Of a DNA stretch of 62,874 nucleotides, positions 53,235 to 60,895 are shown one piece after another (positions within the stretch are counted from its first letter, which is position 1; each line of letters opens with the position of its first letter). Source of the DNA: Candidatus Sumerlaeota bacterium (lineage in GTDB: Bacteria; Sumerlaeota; Sumerlaeia; JADFCT01); contig JAPLSP010000035.1 in NCBI GenBank assembly GCA_026398575.1, positions 1-62,874 on the forward strand, written 5' to 3'. Below the pieces are notes generated by a model. It was not told where the DNA came from. It saw nothing but the letters and a program-made list of their open reading frames with translations, and ran no database searches. A program made the translations under genes and the position numbers.

Positions 53235-54514
53235 TCTTCTCTCAGGCGGACGGGAGATAGGGCTCGGTACTGTTCGATGTGGGCTTCCATTTCGCGGCGT
53301 TCGGCGCCGGAGAGGGATTCGGCGGCGCGGGCGGCTTGACTGAATGCGTTGGCGATATGCTCGGGAGAGACGTGGACCAAATTGCGGCAGTCGCGGCAAG
53401 GGCCGGGAAGCTGGCCGCTTGCGAGCGCCTCACGCAGACGTGCTTTTTTTGCGCCGCTTTCGACTTCGGCGGGCGATGTTTCGAAGGCATTGCCGAAGAT
53501 GTCGGCGATATAGCAGCACGGCTTGGCATCGCCATTGCGCTCGACCATCAGCGCGCCCCATGCCTCAGCGCATCCGAAGCGTTGGTCGCGCGCTTCCACG
53601 ATGCGCGGGGCGCATTCGAGGATCGGCGTCTCTTTGCGCGATCTCAGGTCGCGGACTTGCGCGCCGCCGCCAGAAGCCCCAGGCGCTTCGCTGCTGGAAG
53701 CTCCAGGCGCTTCGCCGCCGGAAGCCTTGCCCGCGTCCGCTTCCTCCCATGGAAATGGATTCTGCGGGAAATAGAGCGTCTCCTGGCCGAGGCGGGCGGC
53801 CTCCTTGCGCGCTTTGTCCAGATATTTCGCCATCAATCGCGACCCGGATACCGACAGGTCCTTGTTGTTGGGATCCACAATGATCAAGTCCGTGAAAACG
53901 AGTCGCCCGGCGCCAAGGTCTTTGGCGAGCGCGACCATCTCCGGCAGGATCCGGACGTTGTGGCGCGACACGGCGCATCCGATGTTGACCTGCGGCTTGG
54001 CGCGTCCGAGCGCGCGCTTGCGGTCGCGCAAGAGTCGCGCCTGGCTGATGACGGTATCGAACTTTGCGCCTGCGCGCAGAAATTCGAAGAGCTGCGCATT
54101 GGGCGCATCAATCGAGATGGCGAGTTCGTCCAACCCCAGCTCGATCAGCCGCTCGATGACTTCCGGCTTGAGCGACATGCCGTGCGTGCTGGTGGCCGCG
54201 TAGGCGCCTGCCTCTTTGGCGATGCGCAGGAATTCGAGGAACTGGCGATGCAGGAACGGCTCGCCCAATCCAAACAGTCCGCAAAAACTCGCATACGCGA
54301 GCGACGGCGCCACCTTCATGAAACTCTCGAGGCTCATCATGCCGTGATCAATCTGCGTCGAGTAGTACTGGCGCGGACAATACGGGCATCGGATATCGCA
54401 CGCCACCGAGACGGCGATATATATTTTGGAAGGATACGCCAGCGTCCGCGGCGACAGGAACGTCCTGTCCAGCATCGCCAGCGCGTCGTTATAGGCTTTG
54501 GAGCGTGAAGACAT
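53231..54514 (-). CDS. Radical SAM protein with SPASM-like C-terminus
   Basis: 427 aa. The CX3CX2C cluster is Cys39, Cys43 and Cys46 in VACDIRCPYCPRQY, binding the 4Fe-4S cluster and S-adenosylmethionine. GLFGLGEPFLH is the GGEP-like motif. The C-terminal region has Cys in RFGCAEAW, AKPCCYIADI and GPCRDCRNL, as in SPASM auxiliary clusters. A low-complexity linker at about residues 260-285 repeats EAPGAS. Relatives include MoaA/SkfB-type peptide and sugar-modifying enzymes. In this locus it may modify a sugar, lipid or methylated glycan. The final codons run into an inverted repeat. Confidence 0.82.
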   Translation of the reverse strand: MSSRSKAYNDALAMLDRTFLSPRTLAYPSKIYIAVSVACDIRCPYCPRQYYSTQIDHGMMSLESFMKVAPSLAYASFCGLFGLGEPFLHRQFLEFLRIAKEAGAYAATSTHGMSLKPEVIERLIELGLDELAISIDAPNAQLFEFLRAGAKFDTVISQARLLRDRKRALGRAKPQVNIGCAVSRHNVRILPEMVALAKDLGAGRLVFTDLIIVDPNNKDLSVSGSRLMAKYLDKARKEAARLGQETLYFPQNPFPWEEADAGKASGGEAPGASSSEAPGASGGGAQVRDLRSRKETPILECAPRIVEARDQRFGCAEAWGALMVERNGDAKPCCYIADIFGNAFETSPAEVESGAKKARLREALASGQLPGPCRDCRNLVHVSPEHIANAFSQAARAAESLSGAERREMEAHIEQYRALSPVRLREE

Positions 54515-54517
54515 AGC

Positions 54518-54775
54518 TCAAAGGTACACGTTTCGACGATGACCGACTTTGATGACCAGCACGCGCAAGACATCGTCAAATATCGCATATAATACGCGAT
54601 AATCGCCTATCCGTATGCGCCAGCCATTTTGATAACCTACAAGTTTTTTCGCGCCATGCGGTCGCGAATCCTCCGAAAGAGCGCGAATTTTCCTCATGAC
54701 ATTGACTTTGATATTTTCAGGGAGACGATTCAATTCTTTATAGGCGGAGGGTTCGATTTCAATTCGATAGGCCAT
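54518..54775 (-). CDS. RelE/ParE-family toxin
   Basis: 85 aa. MAYRIEIEPSAYKELNRLPE, SRPHGAKKLVGYQNGWRIRI, GDYRVLYAIFDDVLRVLVIK and VGHRRNVYL form a complete RelE toxin with the conserved basic residues. It probably cleaves mRNA at the ribosome. It starts three bases after the Phd-type antitoxin gene, in the usual antitoxin-first order. Confidence 0.92.
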   Translation of the reverse strand: MAYRIEIEPSAYKELNRLPENIKVNVMRKIRALSEDSRPHGAKKLVGYQNGWRIRIGDYRVLYAIFDDVLRVLVIKVGHRRNVYL

Positions 54776-54778
54776 GGG

Positions 54779-55036
54779 TTATATCCCCATTTCCTTTTCC
54801 ACCTGCTCCCAAGGAATGGATTTCTTTCCATTTTTTTCCCAACGCCGCATCGCTTTTCCAAAGTCCTCCGCGTCGAGCCGATCTTCGGTTTCCTCAATCT
54901 GCTTGAGATCACGCATAGGCACAAGCGCAGCAATATTTTTCCCCTTGGAAAAAAGGATAATACGATCCCCTTTATTCACCAGATTGAGAGTAGCAGCAAA
55001 ATGCTGGCTGACTTCAGCTGCAGAAAGACGCGTCAT
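54779..55036 (-). CDS. Phd/YefM-family antitoxin
   Basis: 85 aa; ATG 55036 with AAGGA nine bases upstream, preferred to a TTG six codons earlier. TRLSAAEVSQHFAATLNLVN, KGDRIILFSKGKNIAALVPM and the acidic C-terminal DRLDAEDFGKAMRRWEKNG are typical of the Phd/YefM fold: DNA-binding dimer plus toxin-binding tail. It pairs with the RelE toxin downstream. Confidence 0.88.
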   Translation of the reverse strand: MTRLSAAEVSQHFAATLNLVNKGDRIILFSKGKNIAALVPMRDLKQIEETEDRLDAEDFGKAMRRWEKNGKKSIPWEQVEKEMGI

Positions 55037-55167
55037 ATTTTGTATTCCTTTCAACGATCATGGCTTGAAGCTATCGGCGCGCGTGGGTAGGAGTCAAGCG
55101 TGAAAGGCCATTGAAGCCAATCACTTCACTCGAAAGAGCCAGCGAGCTATAGACCACGATATTTATC

Positions 55168-56667
55168 TCATGCGGTAAGTGAATCTCCAAAAACAACCTT
55201 CCATTCATGTTTTGGCTCAGCCAGCAAGGAAAAGACGTTAGGCTGGTCTTCGGCTACGCGCAATCGCAAAAGGCTTGTGCGAACGCATAGCGCACGGTCG
55301 CGATCAGGTCCGTCATAGAGCAGGATTCCCATCGAGTACTGTCCGCTTTTGATGACAAAGGGATCGAATTCGATTCGGATGGCCGCCGCGCCGTCGGCGG
55401 CAAGCGGCGCGGAGGCTTTTTGCTCGCTGCTGTCCATTTCCGCGACAGGCATTCCATCATCGCGCAAAAAGAAGATCATAAACTGCAAATCATTCACGGC
55501 CCGCTCTGATTTATTCCCGACCCTGATCGCAATCGCAAGCCGCTCACCTGTGCACACGTCATAAACAGGGCTCTCATTTTCCTCCGCCATTTGAGACGGG
55601 CGGATTTCAAGGCCTTGCTCGTTGAAAAGCGACGGCTGCATCTCGAAGGTGCTGCCAACCAGTTGAGGCTTGGCGCTCGGAACTCCAGTCTCAGAACCGG
55701 CAATTCTTGGCTCGGAACTGGCTGTTCGCAACTCGGAACCCGGAACTCGCAACTCGGAACTGCCTGTTCGCAACTCGGAACTTGGAACTCGGAACTTTGA
55801 ACTATCCCGTCCTTGCCCTCCCGCGATCCTTTCGATTGCGCGAAGCGTCATTTCGCGTTTATGCGCCGCCACTACCTTGGCCGGTTCGCCCTGGTCCACC
55901 ACGCGGCCCTCGTTCATGCGCAGGATTTCCTGGCAGACGACGCCGGCGATCGGCACGTCGTGCGTCACCAGAAGAATGGTCACCCCCGCCTGGTGCATCT
56001 GATGAATGCGCTCGAAGGAACGGACCTGGAATTCCATATCGCCGACGGCCAGGATTTCGTCAATCAGCAGGATGTCGGGCTGCGTATGGATCGCGACGGA
56101 GAATCCCAGGCGCGCGTGCATGCCGGAGGAATAGTATTTGAGCGGCATGTCCAGAAAACGCTCTTCCAATCCTGAAAACGCGACGATCTCGCCCAGCCGC
56201 TCGCGGGTTTCCTTGCGCGGAATCCCCAGCACGGAACCATAGAGAAAAATATTTTCCCATCCCGTCAGGTCCGGATGAAAACCCGCGCCGACTTCCATCA
56301 GCGTGGCCACGCGCCCGCGCGTTTCGCAGGTTCCTTCCGTCGGCTTGACAATGCCCGACAGCATCTTCAACAGCGTGCTTTTGCCCGAGCCATTCGGGCC
56401 GATGACGCCAATGAACGCGCCTTTCGGGATCGCCAGGTTGACGCCGCGCACGGCCCAGAACTCTTTTCGCGCCGAGCAAATAAAGGAGCGCGCTGCAAGC
56501 ACGCTACGGGAGTTCTCCCTGCTTTCATCTTCCGCACTGGCCGCAATGAAGTATTTTTTACCCAGATTGCACGCAATAATGGCGGCATCCTCAACAGGCG
56601 CCACTGAGGCAATTTCAGATGATGGATTGCTTGTTGTCACTTTGGCGCCCAATAAGGCAATGCTCAT
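55168..56667 (-). CDS. Wzt-type polysaccharide ABC exporter ATPase
   Basis: 499 aa. ABC ATPase of the O-antigen/teichoic-acid exporter group: Walker A IGPNGSGKST, the YYSSGMHARLGFSVA signature of Wzt/TagH, Walker B ILLIDEILAVGD, H-loop VTHD. A C-terminal Wzt-like carbohydrate-binding beta-domain (about 335-490) reads the glycan end. Between them, residues about 287-331 are a repetitive SSELR-type linker encoded by a minisatellite. The partner permease Wzm is not in the window. The start ATG overlaps the Uma2 stop (ATGA), so translation may be coupled. Confidence 0.88.
   Translation of the reverse strand: MSIALLGAKVTTSNPSSEIASVAPVEDAAIIACNLGKKYFIAASAEDESRENSRSVLAARSFICSARKEFWAVRGVNLAIPKGAFIGVIGPNGSGKSTLLKMLSGIVKPTEGTCETRGRVATLMEVGAGFHPDLTGWENIFLYGSVLGIPRKETRERLGEIVAFSGLEERFLDMPLKYYSSGMHARLGFSVAIHTQPDILLIDEILAVGDMEFQVRSFERIHQMHQAGVTILLVTHDVPIAGVVCQEILRMNEGRVVDQGEPAKVVAAHKREMTLRAIERIAGGQGRDSSKFRVPSSELRTGSSELRVPGSELRTASSEPRIAGSETGVPSAKPQLVGSTFEMQPSLFNEQGLEIRPSQMAEENESPVYDVCTGERLAIAIRVGNKSERAVNDLQFMIFFLRDDGMPVAEMDSSEQKASAPLAADGAAAIRIEFDPFVIKSGQYSMGILLYDGPDRDRALCVRTSLLRLRVAEDQPNVFSLLAEPKHEWKVVFGDSLTA
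55678..55800. repeat. AACTCGGAACT-type minisatellite inside the wzt-like gene
   Basis: Degenerate tandem units around CGCAACTCGGAACT and GAACTCGGAACT, encoding SSELR/GSELR repeats in the linker between the ATPase and the glycan-binding domain. The reading frame is kept throughout. Confidence 0.85.
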
Positions 56668-57128
56668 ATTTTGAATTTAGGCATGATCTCGGATCGAGGT
56701 AATTGCGATCCTGGCCGATAGAAAGCGATCTTTCTCTTCTCATTGATGACCCAGACTTCAGATGCGCCGCGCGAGAAATACAATTCGATTTTATGTTGGA
56801 TTTCCGCTTTCGTATTGGAACGGGAAACGATCTCGATGCAAATCTCCGGCGCACGTTCATAAGGCGTTTTCAATCCGTATTTTTGCAGGAATTCGTCTGA
56901 AACCCAAACGATATCGGCCACTTTGACGCCGTCGGACGTGGCGATGGAGCATTCGGATATGACTTTGCCATTCTTCTTGTTCTTCCCCATCTCGGAGCCA
57001 ACATCCATCTGAATCAGGCCATGAAGATTGGAGGCTGGGCTCATGAGCAATTGCCCGAATTTATTCAGTTCGATCTTGAACGGCAGATCGCGCAAGAAGG
57101 GATTATCCAACACTTGATGCCATTTCAT
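56664..57128 (-). CDS. Uma2-family (DUF820) putative endonuclease
   Basis: 154 aa; ATG 57128 with AAGGAGG seven bases upstream. The PD-(D/E)xK-like core is visible: VKVADIVWVSDEF, PEICIEIVSRSNTKAEIQHK and LYFSRGASEVWVINEKRKIAFY. The family is abundant in cyanobacteria and Planctomycetota-like genomes, and its role is unknown. It is shorter than usual at the N-terminus. Its stop codon overlaps the start of the ABC ATPase gene. Confidence 0.85.
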   Translation of the reverse strand: MKWHQVLDNPFLRDLPFKIELNKFGQLLMSPASNLHGLIQMDVGSEMGKNKKNGKVISECSIATSDGVKVADIVWVSDEFLQKYGLKTPYERAPEICIEIVSRSNTKAEIQHKIELYFSRGASEVWVINEKRKIAFYRPGSQLPRSEIMPKFKI

Positions 57129-57180
57129 CGCCGTGCCTCCTTAATAGAAGAATCTTGAATTGTTTTGGTCTCTGCTGTGG

Positions 57181-57495
57181 CTATGCAAGCGCATGCGAAC
57201 GCGATCCTCGAGCAACTCTCTGCGGAGACTTTTGCTTTGCGCGAAGGCGTTTGGCCAGCAAGAGATTGACCAGCGTTTCAACCGAAATGCCGCGTAGATG
57301 AGCAAAAGATTCCACCTGATTATAAATATCGGGATCAATGGTAACGCGCCGGCGGCGGGTGGCACGAACCTCAAAAGAAACCTCCTGAGTCTTATCCCAG
57401 TGGTCAGCGAGGCTATGGGTGTCCCAGAAAGCGCCTGTCTCCTTATCCGTCGAGGCTTTAGAAATGCTGGTAGATTTTCTGCTATCTCTTTTCAT
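57181..57495 (-). CDS. BrnA-like antitoxin
   Basis: 104 aa. DTHSLADHWDKTQEVSFEVR followed by RRRVTIDPDIYNQVESFAHL is the BrnA/CopG ribbon-helix-helix layout, ending in a basic tail (RVARGSRSHALA). It overlaps the preceding toxin gene by 14 bases, the expected toxin-first arrangement. It should repress the pair and neutralise the toxin. Confidence 0.82.
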   Translation of the reverse strand: MKRDSRKSTSISKASTDKETGAFWDTHSLADHWDKTQEVSFEVRATRRRRVTIDPDIYNQVESFAHLRGISVETLVNLLLAKRLRAKQKSPQRVARGSRSHALA

Positions 57496-57766
57496 ATTTT
57501 TTGCGCTCCTTTGTATCCATATCTCGCGCGCTGATGATAAGGGCTATATGATTGGGTTTTTGGATAAAGAAAGCGATAAGATATCGGCCTGCGTCGGTCT
57601 GTCCCATGGCGGCATAGATATCCTCGCCGTCGCGGCGTCCCAACTCAACAAAATGCCACTGTGGACGGTTGAAGAAAACCTCTTCCACTTCATCCAGAGT
57701 GACATGATGCTTGGTTTCCAGTTTCTCGATGATGTCAGGCAACCAGATGAAATCATCAATGTTCAT
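57482..57766 (-). CDS. BrnT-like ribonuclease toxin
   Basis: 94 aa from ATG 57766. IEKLETKHHVTLDEVEEVFFN, GEDIYAAMGQTDAGRYLIAFF and IALIISARDMDTKERKKYEK match the BrnT fold, including the conserved ISARDM Arg-Asp pair and the closing KERxxY. Active-site residues appear intact. With the overlapping BrnA-like gene it forms a complete type II module. Confidence 0.85.
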   Translation of the reverse strand: MNIDDFIWLPDIIEKLETKHHVTLDEVEEVFFNRPQWHFVELGRRDGEDIYAAMGQTDAGRYLIAFFIQKPNHIALIISARDMDTKERKKYEKR

Positions 57767-57787
57767 TTGATCCAACCCATTATCTCA

Positions 57788-58702
57788 TTAATAAATCAAC
57801 GACCCAATTCCCTTATCCGTCAGCAATTCGAGCAGCAGGCAGTGGGGCAGGCGGCCGTCGAGGATGTGGGTTTTGCCGACGCCTTTGTCGAGCGCGCGCA
57901 GGCAGGCGCGGATTTTCGGGATCATGCCGCCCTGGATGACGCCTGTGTTGATAAGGTTGTCCACTTCCTCGCGCTTGATCTGGCCGATCACGGATTTCAG
58001 GTCGTTGCGATCGCGCAGAATGCCGGGCGCCTCGGTCAGCAATACCAACTTGGCGGCTTTCATCTCGGCGGCTACCGCGGCGGCCACGGTGTCGGCGTTG
58101 ATGTTATAGGCCTGTCCTTCTTCGAAATTATAGCCGATCGGCATGAGGACGGGAATGATGTTGTCTTCTTGCAGCAGGTTGATGATCCGCGGATTGACTT
58201 TGGCCACTTCGCCGACGAAGCCCAGGTCCGTGCCGGGCGTTCCGTCGGCGCGCTTTTTGATCAGCTTGCGCGCTTCGATCAGGCGCGCGTCCTTGCCCGT
58301 CAGGCCGACGGCGGTGACGCCCGAGCGGTTCAGACGCCCAACGATTTCGCGGTTCAGATGGCTCAGGACCATCCCGACAACTTCCAGCGTTTCGGCGGTT
58401 GTCACGCGCTGGCCTTCGATTTTGACGGGCTCGATTTTCAGGCGGTTCAAATGCTCGTCAATGGCCGGTCCGCCGCCATGGACCAGCACCACCTTCATCC
58501 CGACCAGCTCCATGAGCGCCAGGTCTTGAATGACGGCTTCCTTCAGCGACGGTTCCAGCATCGCGCTGCCGCCGTATTTGACGACGATCGTCTGGCCGCG
58601 AAAGGCGCTGATATATGGCAGCGCTTCGATAATCGTATCCGCCCGCTCGATCAAATCCTTGAGGGTTAATTCCCGCAAGTTAATGGGCATTCTTTCCGTC
58701 AT
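57788..58702 (-). CDS. argB: N-acetylglutamate kinase
   Basis: 304 aa; ATG 58702 with AAAGGA about ten bases upstream. It phosphorylates N-acetyl-L-glutamate in the second step of arginine synthesis, in the cytoplasm. Motifs: VVKYGGSAM (ATP-binding Lys), VLVHGGGPAIDEHL, VGLTGKDARLI, YNINADTVAAAVA and VLLTEAPGILRD, with IQGGMIPKIRACLRAL at the allosteric/ATP side. The N-terminal helix (residues about 1-28) is present, as in the arginine-sensitive hexameric enzymes. It is the only core-metabolism gene in this part and no other arg gene adjoins it. Confidence 0.95.
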   Translation of the reverse strand: MTERMPINLRELTLKDLIERADTIIEALPYISAFRGQTIVVKYGGSAMLEPSLKEAVIQDLALMELVGMKVVLVHGGGPAIDEHLNRLKIEPVKIEGQRVTTAETLEVVGMVLSHLNREIVGRLNRSGVTAVGLTGKDARLIEARKLIKKRADGTPGTDLGFVGEVAKVNPRIINLLQEDNIIPVLMPIGYNFEEGQAYNINADTVAAAVAAEMKAAKLVLLTEAPGILRDRNDLKSVIGQIKREEVDNLINTGVIQGGMIPKIRACLRALDKGVGKTHILDGRLPHCLLLELLTDKGIGSLIY

Positions 58703-58915
58703 GGTTTCCGAGTCCTTTCTTGCGGTCGGCGCGTCCGTTTCAGTTTTGCCGCCAGCTTCTGGGAGTTGGCGCTTGTTTTTCGTTAGCGGCGTCGCGCGAC
58801 AACCGCCAGCAACCTATAACCATGTTTCGGCTTCGATCAAGCCACAAAGCGCCTTGAGGCAATTTCAATGCGCGTCCCGCCCAATAGATATGCCGCCAGA
58901 GATGAGCGCCAGCCG

Positions 58916-59053
58916 CTGGGAGCGCGGGCGTCCTCGCCCGCCGGCAAGGTGTGGCGAATCCATAATAGCGGACGCCAGGAAGCGCGAAGGTTCTCGTCCG
59001 TGTGCATGGCATGGCGAATTGGCCGAGGCGGGCGAGGACGCCCGCGCTCCCAG
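58916..59053. mobile_element. 138-bp element with perfect 27-bp inverted ends
   Basis: Ends 58916-58942 and 59027-59053 are exact reverse complements over 27 bp (core GCGGGCGAGGACGCCCGCGC plus CTCCCAG at the outer edge). The 84-bp interior has no ORF of its own; TGGCGAAT occurs twice in it. The end is one base from the SDR stop codon. The related 28-bp unit is tandemly repeated at 42-125. It looks like a non-autonomous MITE/REP-type element. Confidence 0.75.
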
Positions 59054-59054
59054 G

Positions 59055-59831
59055 CTATTCGCAATAAATCATCTTGCGCGTCATGCCACCGTCGGCGATG
59101 AAGTTGGCGCCGGTGATGAAGCCGCTTTCGTCCGAAACGAGAAACAGCGCCAGCGCGGCGATGTCTTCGGGCGCGCCAACCCTTCCCGCCCAATGCTGCG
59201 CGTGGTCTTCGGCGCGCAGTTTCGGCTTGCGGCGCTCGGAGCGCTTGCGCCACTTCGAGGTTTCGATCCATCCGGGGCTGATGCAATTAACTCGGACCTT
59301 CGGCGCCAGGCTGGCCGCCAGAGCGTGCGTCAGCGCGACGATGCCTCCCTTCGACGCCGAATACGCCTCCGTGTTTGGCTCGGACATGAAGGCGCGCGTC
59401 GAGGCGATGTTGACGATGGCGCCTCGGTTCGCCTTCAGATGCGGCGCGGCGTATTTGGCGCAGAGAAGCGGCCCGGTCAGGTTGACCGCCAGCGTGGCGT
59501 TCCATTCTTCGAGAGATAAATCCGCCAGCGGCTTGTTGCGCGCGATGGCGGCGTTGTTGACGAGGATATCGAGGCGTCCCCAGCGCTCGGCGGCGCGCCG
59601 AATCACGTCCGAGACCTGCTTTTCGCGCGCGACGTCGGTCGGGATAAAGACGACTTCGCCCTTCGCTTTCAGTTCCTCTAAGGCGTCGCGCCCGGCGGCC
59701 TTGTCCGCTTCCGCAAGGACGACGCGCGCGCCGGCTTCGAGGAATCGCGCCGCGATCGCCCGCCCTATGCCCTGCCCACCGCCGGTAATGATCGCGACTT
59801 TGCCGTTGAGCGTTGTTGTTGATGAATTCAT
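59055..59831 (-). CDS. Short-chain dehydrogenase/reductase
   Basis: 258 aa. Classical SDR: TGGGQGIGRAIAARFLEAGA (NAD(P) binding), LVNNAAIARNKP, NIASTRAFMSE and the YSASKGG catalytic Tyr/Lys pair, with LKANRGAIVNIAS supplying the Ser. Length is typical. The ATG overlaps the stop of the methyltransferase gene (ATGA), so the two are translationally coupled and may act on the same sugar or lipid. Substrate unknown. A MITE-like element begins one base after its stop codon. Confidence 0.85.
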   Translation of the reverse strand: MNSSTTTLNGKVAIITGGGQGIGRAIAARFLEAGARVVLAEADKAAGRDALEELKAKGEVVFIPTDVAREKQVSDVIRRAAERWGRLDILVNNAAIARNKPLADLSLEEWNATLAVNLTGPLLCAKYAAPHLKANRGAIVNIASTRAFMSEPNTEAYSASKGGIVALTHALAASLAPKVRVNCISPGWIETSKWRKRSERRKPKLRAEDHAQHWAGRVGAPEDIAALALFLVSDESGFITGANFIADGGMTRKMIYCE

Positions 59832-60868
59832 TTTTCCGCTCCAGCCAGCGCAGCGCTTTGCGAGGCCGGCGCGATGGATTCTCTCTTCTGCCCGCTTGCA
59901 TAAATACAGTCTTGAAACGGAGGCTTTTGTCTATGCTCCTTAACAACGTCCCAGCCTGTCTTGCCGAATAAATCAAACAAGACGCCGCGCGTAAGGCGAA
60001 ACAGGTGGTCATCTTTTTGACTCGCCGGCCTGCCCAGGATTTTGAAATGACGGAATCTCTTGAAGATCGCATGAAGCAGCCTGAGGAATCCTTCTCGTCT
60101 CAATTTCTCAGCCATTCGAATTGGCAGTGAAGCCTTCGCAGGAGCGGGATGATCTGAGGCGCCATTCAGTTTTTCGTCCCACTCCTGCGCGTCCTCCAAT
60201 ATCTTCAGCCCCACCAGGAGCTTCCCTCCCACCTTGGCGCATCTATATGCCTCAAGGAAAGCCACATAGGGATCGGCAAAATGATCCACGACCGATCTCA
60301 TGTGCAGCCAGTCGAAGGCGCCTGACTTAAATGGCAGATACTCGGCATGGGCTGCAATGAAGTTGCATGGCTGCGATAAGCATGGGAATGCGCGAAGCAG
60401 GTTTGGCTGCAGTCCCATGCCGGAGAATATGTCAATGTAGGGATCAACGGATACATAAAGGCTCACACCCGCTCCAAGAAAGTGCCGAAGACGGCCCTGA
60501 TTCCCGCCGATATCAAGCACTTTGCCTTCGAGATGATACTCCTCAGTGTAGATCTCGCGTGCGGAGCTTATTTGGTTCATGTATTCCTGAAACGAGTCAC
60601 GTTTTATGGCGTTCGCGCGATACTGCTCATAGGCCGTCTGCGCATCGCTCCAATGCTTAATCCCCTCCGGCATGCAATAAGCCGGACGATGGATGCGAAA
60701 ATCAAAAACTTGCTCTTCGCTTTTCTCATCTATCTTTACGATCCTGCGCGGAAATCGAAGCCCGCATGACGCGCAGATGAAGCCGTCAGCGCATCGCTCA
60801 AGATCGCTCTTGCACAGGGAACAGCAGAGCAACCGCTCCGCTGCTTCATCAAATTTGGCGTACACCAC
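59828..60868 (-). CDS. Class I SAM methyltransferase with N-terminal zinc ribbon
   Basis: 346 aa from a GTG start at 60868 with AAAGGAG six bases upstream. Residues 15-35 hold a Cys4-type zinc ribbon (LLCCSLCKSD ... CASCGLRFP). The Rossmann methyltransferase follows: VLDIGGNQGRLRHFLG (motif I), AAHAEYLPFKSGAFDWLHM and AKVGGKLLVGLKI. The combination is seen in methyltransferases of surface-polysaccharide loci and in TylF/NovP-like sugar methylation. It probably methylates a nucleotide sugar or glycan end, possibly acting with the coupled SDR. Confidence 0.8.
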   Translation of the reverse strand: MVYAKFDEAAERLLCCSLCKSDLERCADGFICASCGLRFPRRIVKIDEKSEEQVFDFRIHRPAYCMPEGIKHWSDAQTAYEQYRANAIKRDSFQEYMNQISSAREIYTEEYHLEGKVLDIGGNQGRLRHFLGAGVSLYVSVDPYIDIFSGMGLQPNLLRAFPCLSQPCNFIAAHAEYLPFKSGAFDWLHMRSVVDHFADPYVAFLEAYRCAKVGGKLLVGLKILEDAQEWDEKLNGASDHPAPAKASLPIRMAEKLRREGFLRLLHAIFKRFRHFKILGRPASQKDDHLFRLTRGVLFDLFGKTGWDVVKEHRQKPPFQDCIYASGQKRESIAPASQSAALAGAEK

Positions 60869-60895
60869 TCTCTCCTTTCGCTATTGTTGATGGAT

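Noticed and set aside
57419..58669. 416-aa plus-strand ORF opposite argB
   Set aside because: argB is unambiguous on the minus strand; the ORF has no recognisable motif.
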